DNA of 64,000 bases, taken from Rhodoplanes sp963724735. GTDB taxonomy: Bacteria > Pseudomonadota > Alphaproteobacteria > Rhizobiales > Xanthobacteraceae. Location of the stretch: positions 68,304 through 132,303 of the forward strand of contig CAVRVX010000012.1 in assembly GCA_963724735.1 (NCBI GenBank). Reading direction: 5' to 3'. Both the position numbers and the translations under genes were made by a program. Below the pieces are notes generated by a model. The model was not told where the DNA came from, made no database searches, and saw only the letters and a list, made by a program, of their open reading frames with translations. Below, in pieces: positions 62,065 through 64,000 of the stretch. Every line of letters begins with the position of its first letter. Positions within the stretch are counted from its first letter, which is position 1.

Positions 62065-62357
62065 CGGGGCGCCGCCGCTTCGTGTTCGTCAGCGCCGCGA
62101 TCATCGCCGACACCGTCGTGGGATCGACCGCGCCAGATATCCGCATCCGCGTCCCGCTCGTAAACTCGATCTCCACCACGCTGCCCACCGACGGTGCCGG
62201 CGACGCTGGCGTCGGCCTCGCCGCCAGCTCGGACAGCGCCGGCGCCGCGGGCGCAATCATCACCGCGGAAAATGTCGGCGCGCTCTCCGCAGCGCTCTGC
62301 GACGACCATCTCTTCCAGCGTCGCGTGATCCAGCTTGCGAGCACCGTCTTGTCTCAT
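62065..62357 (-). pseudogene. IS66 TnpA remnant joined to the start of another IS630-type gene
   Basis: APTFSAVMIAPAAPALSELA, SVVEIEFTSGTRMRISGAVD and PTTVSAMIAALTNTKRR are the C-terminal half of IS66 TnpA, directly before the tnpB ATG. The 5' side (62357 to about 62305) instead reads MRQDGARKLDHATLEEM with GGAAGGGAG before the ATG, the start of an IS630-type HTH transposase different from the one at 62517. The junction implies a deletion or one-ended insertion. Inference from motif memory. Confidence 0.55.
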
Positions 62358-62449
62358 CTCCCTTCCGAGAATCAGACGAGATTCGCTTTGTCAATAAAAA
62401 TGTGCAACTACTTATGGATTGATTAATACACGCGGATTATGGCGTTCTA

Positions 62450-63586
62450 TACCCCAACTCCGCAAAATCCGAAGACCCCCCTTGCCAAACGGCGCGATCC
62501 GGATTCTACCGAACGGATGATACGGCCCGGCTTTCTGGACATAGATCGCGGCAAAACCTGATCGAGTTGGCTCGGGACGGGTCGGCCGCTCATCGTCTGG
62601 CCCGACGTGCGAACGCGCTGGTGTTGCTAGACGATGGGATGAGCTGCGAGGCGATTGCGAAGGTCCTGTTGCTGGACGACGACACCATCCGCACTTGGTA
62701 TCGCCTGTATGAAGAGGATGGGATCGAGGGGTTGACGAACTTCAGCTACGAGGGCAGCGCTTGCCAGTTGAGCGGCGAGCAACAGGAAAAGCTGAAAGCC
62801 TGGGTCGCCACGGCCTTACCGCGCACAACGCGCCAGGTCGGCGCCTGGATCGAGAATGAATTCGGCGTCGTTTACGAAGGCCGGTCAGGACTGATCGCGT
62901 TGTTGCATCGCCTGGGGCTCGAATATCACAACCCAATGTCATCCCGCGCAAGCTCGACGAAGAAAAGCAGAAGGCTTTCATTGAGGGCTACGAAAAGCTG
63001 CTGAATTCCTTGGGCGACGACGAGGCCGTGCTGTTTGCGGACGCCGTGCATCCGACCCATGCGGCGCGGCCTGTCGGCTGCTGGGCGCCGAGCCAAGAGA
63101 AGCTCGCGATCGAGCAGACGAGCGGGCGTCAACGCATCAACATTCACGGCGCGATCGACCTGGAGACCGGACAAACCCGGATGATCGAGGCCCTGACCAT
63201 CGACGCCGCCTCGACGATCAGGCTGCTGCAATCGATCGAGGCGCTCTATCCGATGCTGGCGCTCATCCATGTTTTCTTGGACAACGCGCGTTATCATCAT
63301 GCCAAGCTCGTGCAGGAATGGTTTGCCCTGCCGGGACGACGCATCAAGCTGCACTTCATCCCAACGTATTGCCCGCACTTGAACCCGATCGAACGGTTAT
63401 GGGGCCTCATGCACAGAAACGTCACTCACAACAAGTGCTACGCAACTTGCGCCCAGTTCGCCGATGCGACGCTCAGTTTTCTGCGTGAAAAGGTTCCGGG
63501 GAATTGGGCGGACTTTTGTGATTCGGTCACCGACAATTTCCGCGTCATCAACCCAAAGGTTTTCGGGTCATGACGTGAACGGGGTA
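62450..63586 (+). mobile_element. IS630-family insertion sequence with a damaged transposase
   Basis: About 1137 bp from TACCCC (62450) to GGGGTA (63586), flanked by TA (62448-62449 and 63587-63588), the IS630 target duplication. Inverted ends are imperfect beyond the first six bases. It sits about 90 bases outside the truncated IS630-type/IS66 junction. Confidence 0.75.
62517..63573 (+). pseudogene. IS630-family transposase, two single-base deletions
   Basis: Native start MIRPGFLDIDRGK at 62517; a base is missing in the A-run near 62555, then NLIELARDGSAAHRLARRAN, MSCEAIAKVLLLDDDTIRTW (HTH) and TLPRTTRQVGAWIENEFGVV-like sequence follow in the next frame. A second base is missing near 62935 (AACCCAATG); then NVIPRKLDEEKQKAFIEGYE, DEAVLFADAVHPTHAARPVG (Asp), LIHVFLDNARYHHAKLVQEW (Asp) and FIPTYCPHLNPIERLWGLMH (Glu) complete the DDE domain. 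Length 1057 plus two bases is a multiple of three. Confidence 0.85.
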
Positions 63587-63937
63587 TAGCTACGAATGAG
63601 TTTCGTTTTGGCCTGAATTACAGGGTCGTCCCGTGGTATTCACCTGCTCGTACCCCTGATCGAGTTCTTTTCTCACGGCGGCAAGCTAGACGTTCGAATT
63701 CGGTGACCTTGATCGAGCGCCATCGTGCGGAGGCTCGGATGAGCGTACAAATAGGCCATACGCGTTTGCGGCCAGGAGGATCTGTAGCGTCGGTCGACGC
63801 AAGGGATGCAGCCATCCTTCTACGAAGCAGCGCTTTTCACCGAGCTTGACTGAACTCAGTTTGGGAACCATCTCCGGAATCCTTCTTAATGGGACGATAT
63901 ACTCGGACCGGGGAGAGTAGGATTCGGGAGGGTTGGA
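63587..63937. other. 351-bp stretch after the IS630 element, no supported gene
   Basis: A short minus-strand frame (63686-63871) reads FVEGWLHPLRRPTLQILLAA-NAYG, perhaps a relic, but no family is recognised and no start signal is present. GC drops at 63860-63910. Confidence 0.35.
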
Positions 63938-64000
63938 TCAGACTTCAGCCGCCTTTAGCCGCTCGAATGCTTCGGCCAGCTTGGCCCGGCGGGCCGCCGC
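63938..64000 (-). CDS. C-terminal end of a gene running in from beyond the window
   Basis: The last 20 codons AAARRAKLAEAFERLKAAEV followed by TGA (63938-63940) read cleanly on the minus strand and have the helical, Ala/Lys/Glu-rich look of a protein tail. Too short to identify. Confidence 0.4.
   Translation of the reverse strand, partial: AAARRAKLAEAFERLKAAEV

Noticed and set aside
1..64000. CRISPR array
   Set aside because: No regularly spaced direct repeats of 25-40 bp with unique spacers; the repeats seen are dispersed palindromes and transposon ends.

Overview
The window is GC-rich chromosomal DNA of an alphaproteobacterium, most likely order Hyphomicrobiales (Bradyrhizobium/Rhodopseudomonas/Beijerinckiaceae-like). 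The evidence is small proteins typical of that order (DUF1236, DUF3551, phasin, CsbD), an SspB-type ClpXP adaptor, an AsmA-family giant, an sdhE-mfd pair, and IS427/IS66/IS630/IS21-type insertion sequences common there. No rRNA or CRISPR array was seen; one tRNA gene, tRNA-Leu(GAG), is present.

Region by region: 1-9.6 kb holds ndk (cut by the edge), a broken quinone-oxidoreductase-like gene, a DUF1236 secreted protein, a frameshifted csbD, a GST, a DUF599 membrane protein, a four-gene minus-strand operon (aldo/keto reductase, queC, VUT-family transporter, YdcF-like), a phasin and a CBS-pair protein. 9.7-13.3 kb is an ECF sigma/anti-sigma pair divergent from a metallo-beta-lactamase-fold, TPR and DoxX gene cluster; both sides carry a GGGAATA box. 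13.5-25.5 kb has two methyltransferases, a small membrane protein, an ACMSD-like amidohydrolase, two proteins made only of peptidoglycan-binding repeats, htpG, a DUF2237 gene, an isovaleryl-CoA-dehydrogenase-like gene, mgtE and a polysaccharide deacetylase. 25.6-40 kb has a DUF3551 protein, tRNA-Leu, lipB, acylphosphatase, topA, sspB, fumC, a ribbon-helix-helix protein, a frameshifted AsmA gene, a D-lactate/glycolate-type FAD oxidoreductase and a thioesterase. At 40.1-43.3 kb lies a uvrD/pcrA helicase gene colonised by hairpin-forming intergenic-type repeats: one block sits in frame between helicase motifs II and III, and another separates the C-terminal domain.

From 43.4 kb the window becomes more mobile: an intact IS427-group element, an AT-richer orphan gene, a solitary HicB, an NlpC/P60-like protein, a DUF4337 protein and the core pair mfd-sdhE. 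51.8-57.6 kb is an accessory island: two linked phage-type genes of unknown role, a decayed duplicate of one of them, a RES/Xre toxin-antitoxin pair, a PIN/Phd toxin-antitoxin pair (each with a palindrome at its promoter), a broken HTH gene, and a phage recombination module (YqaJ exonuclease, ERF annealing protein, HNH domain). 57.7-63.6 kb is an insertion-sequence graveyard: an IS21/IS66 chimera, a DDE transposase with a frameshift and a nonsense codon, IS66 tnpB joined to a pRiA4b-ORF3-like fragment, and an IS630 element with two single-base deletions.

A recurrent oddity is single-base indels: four chromosomal genes (QOR, csbD, AsmA and, less certainly, pcrA) and one tnpB have lengths of 3n+1 that fit one extra base each. 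This could be real decay or a systematic sequence error, and it should be settled before any biological reading. The best candidates for a poorly described system are the accessory island (paired phage genes plus YqaJ-ERF-HNH module with two autoregulated toxin-antitoxin units) and the ECF-controlled MBL/TPR/DoxX group.
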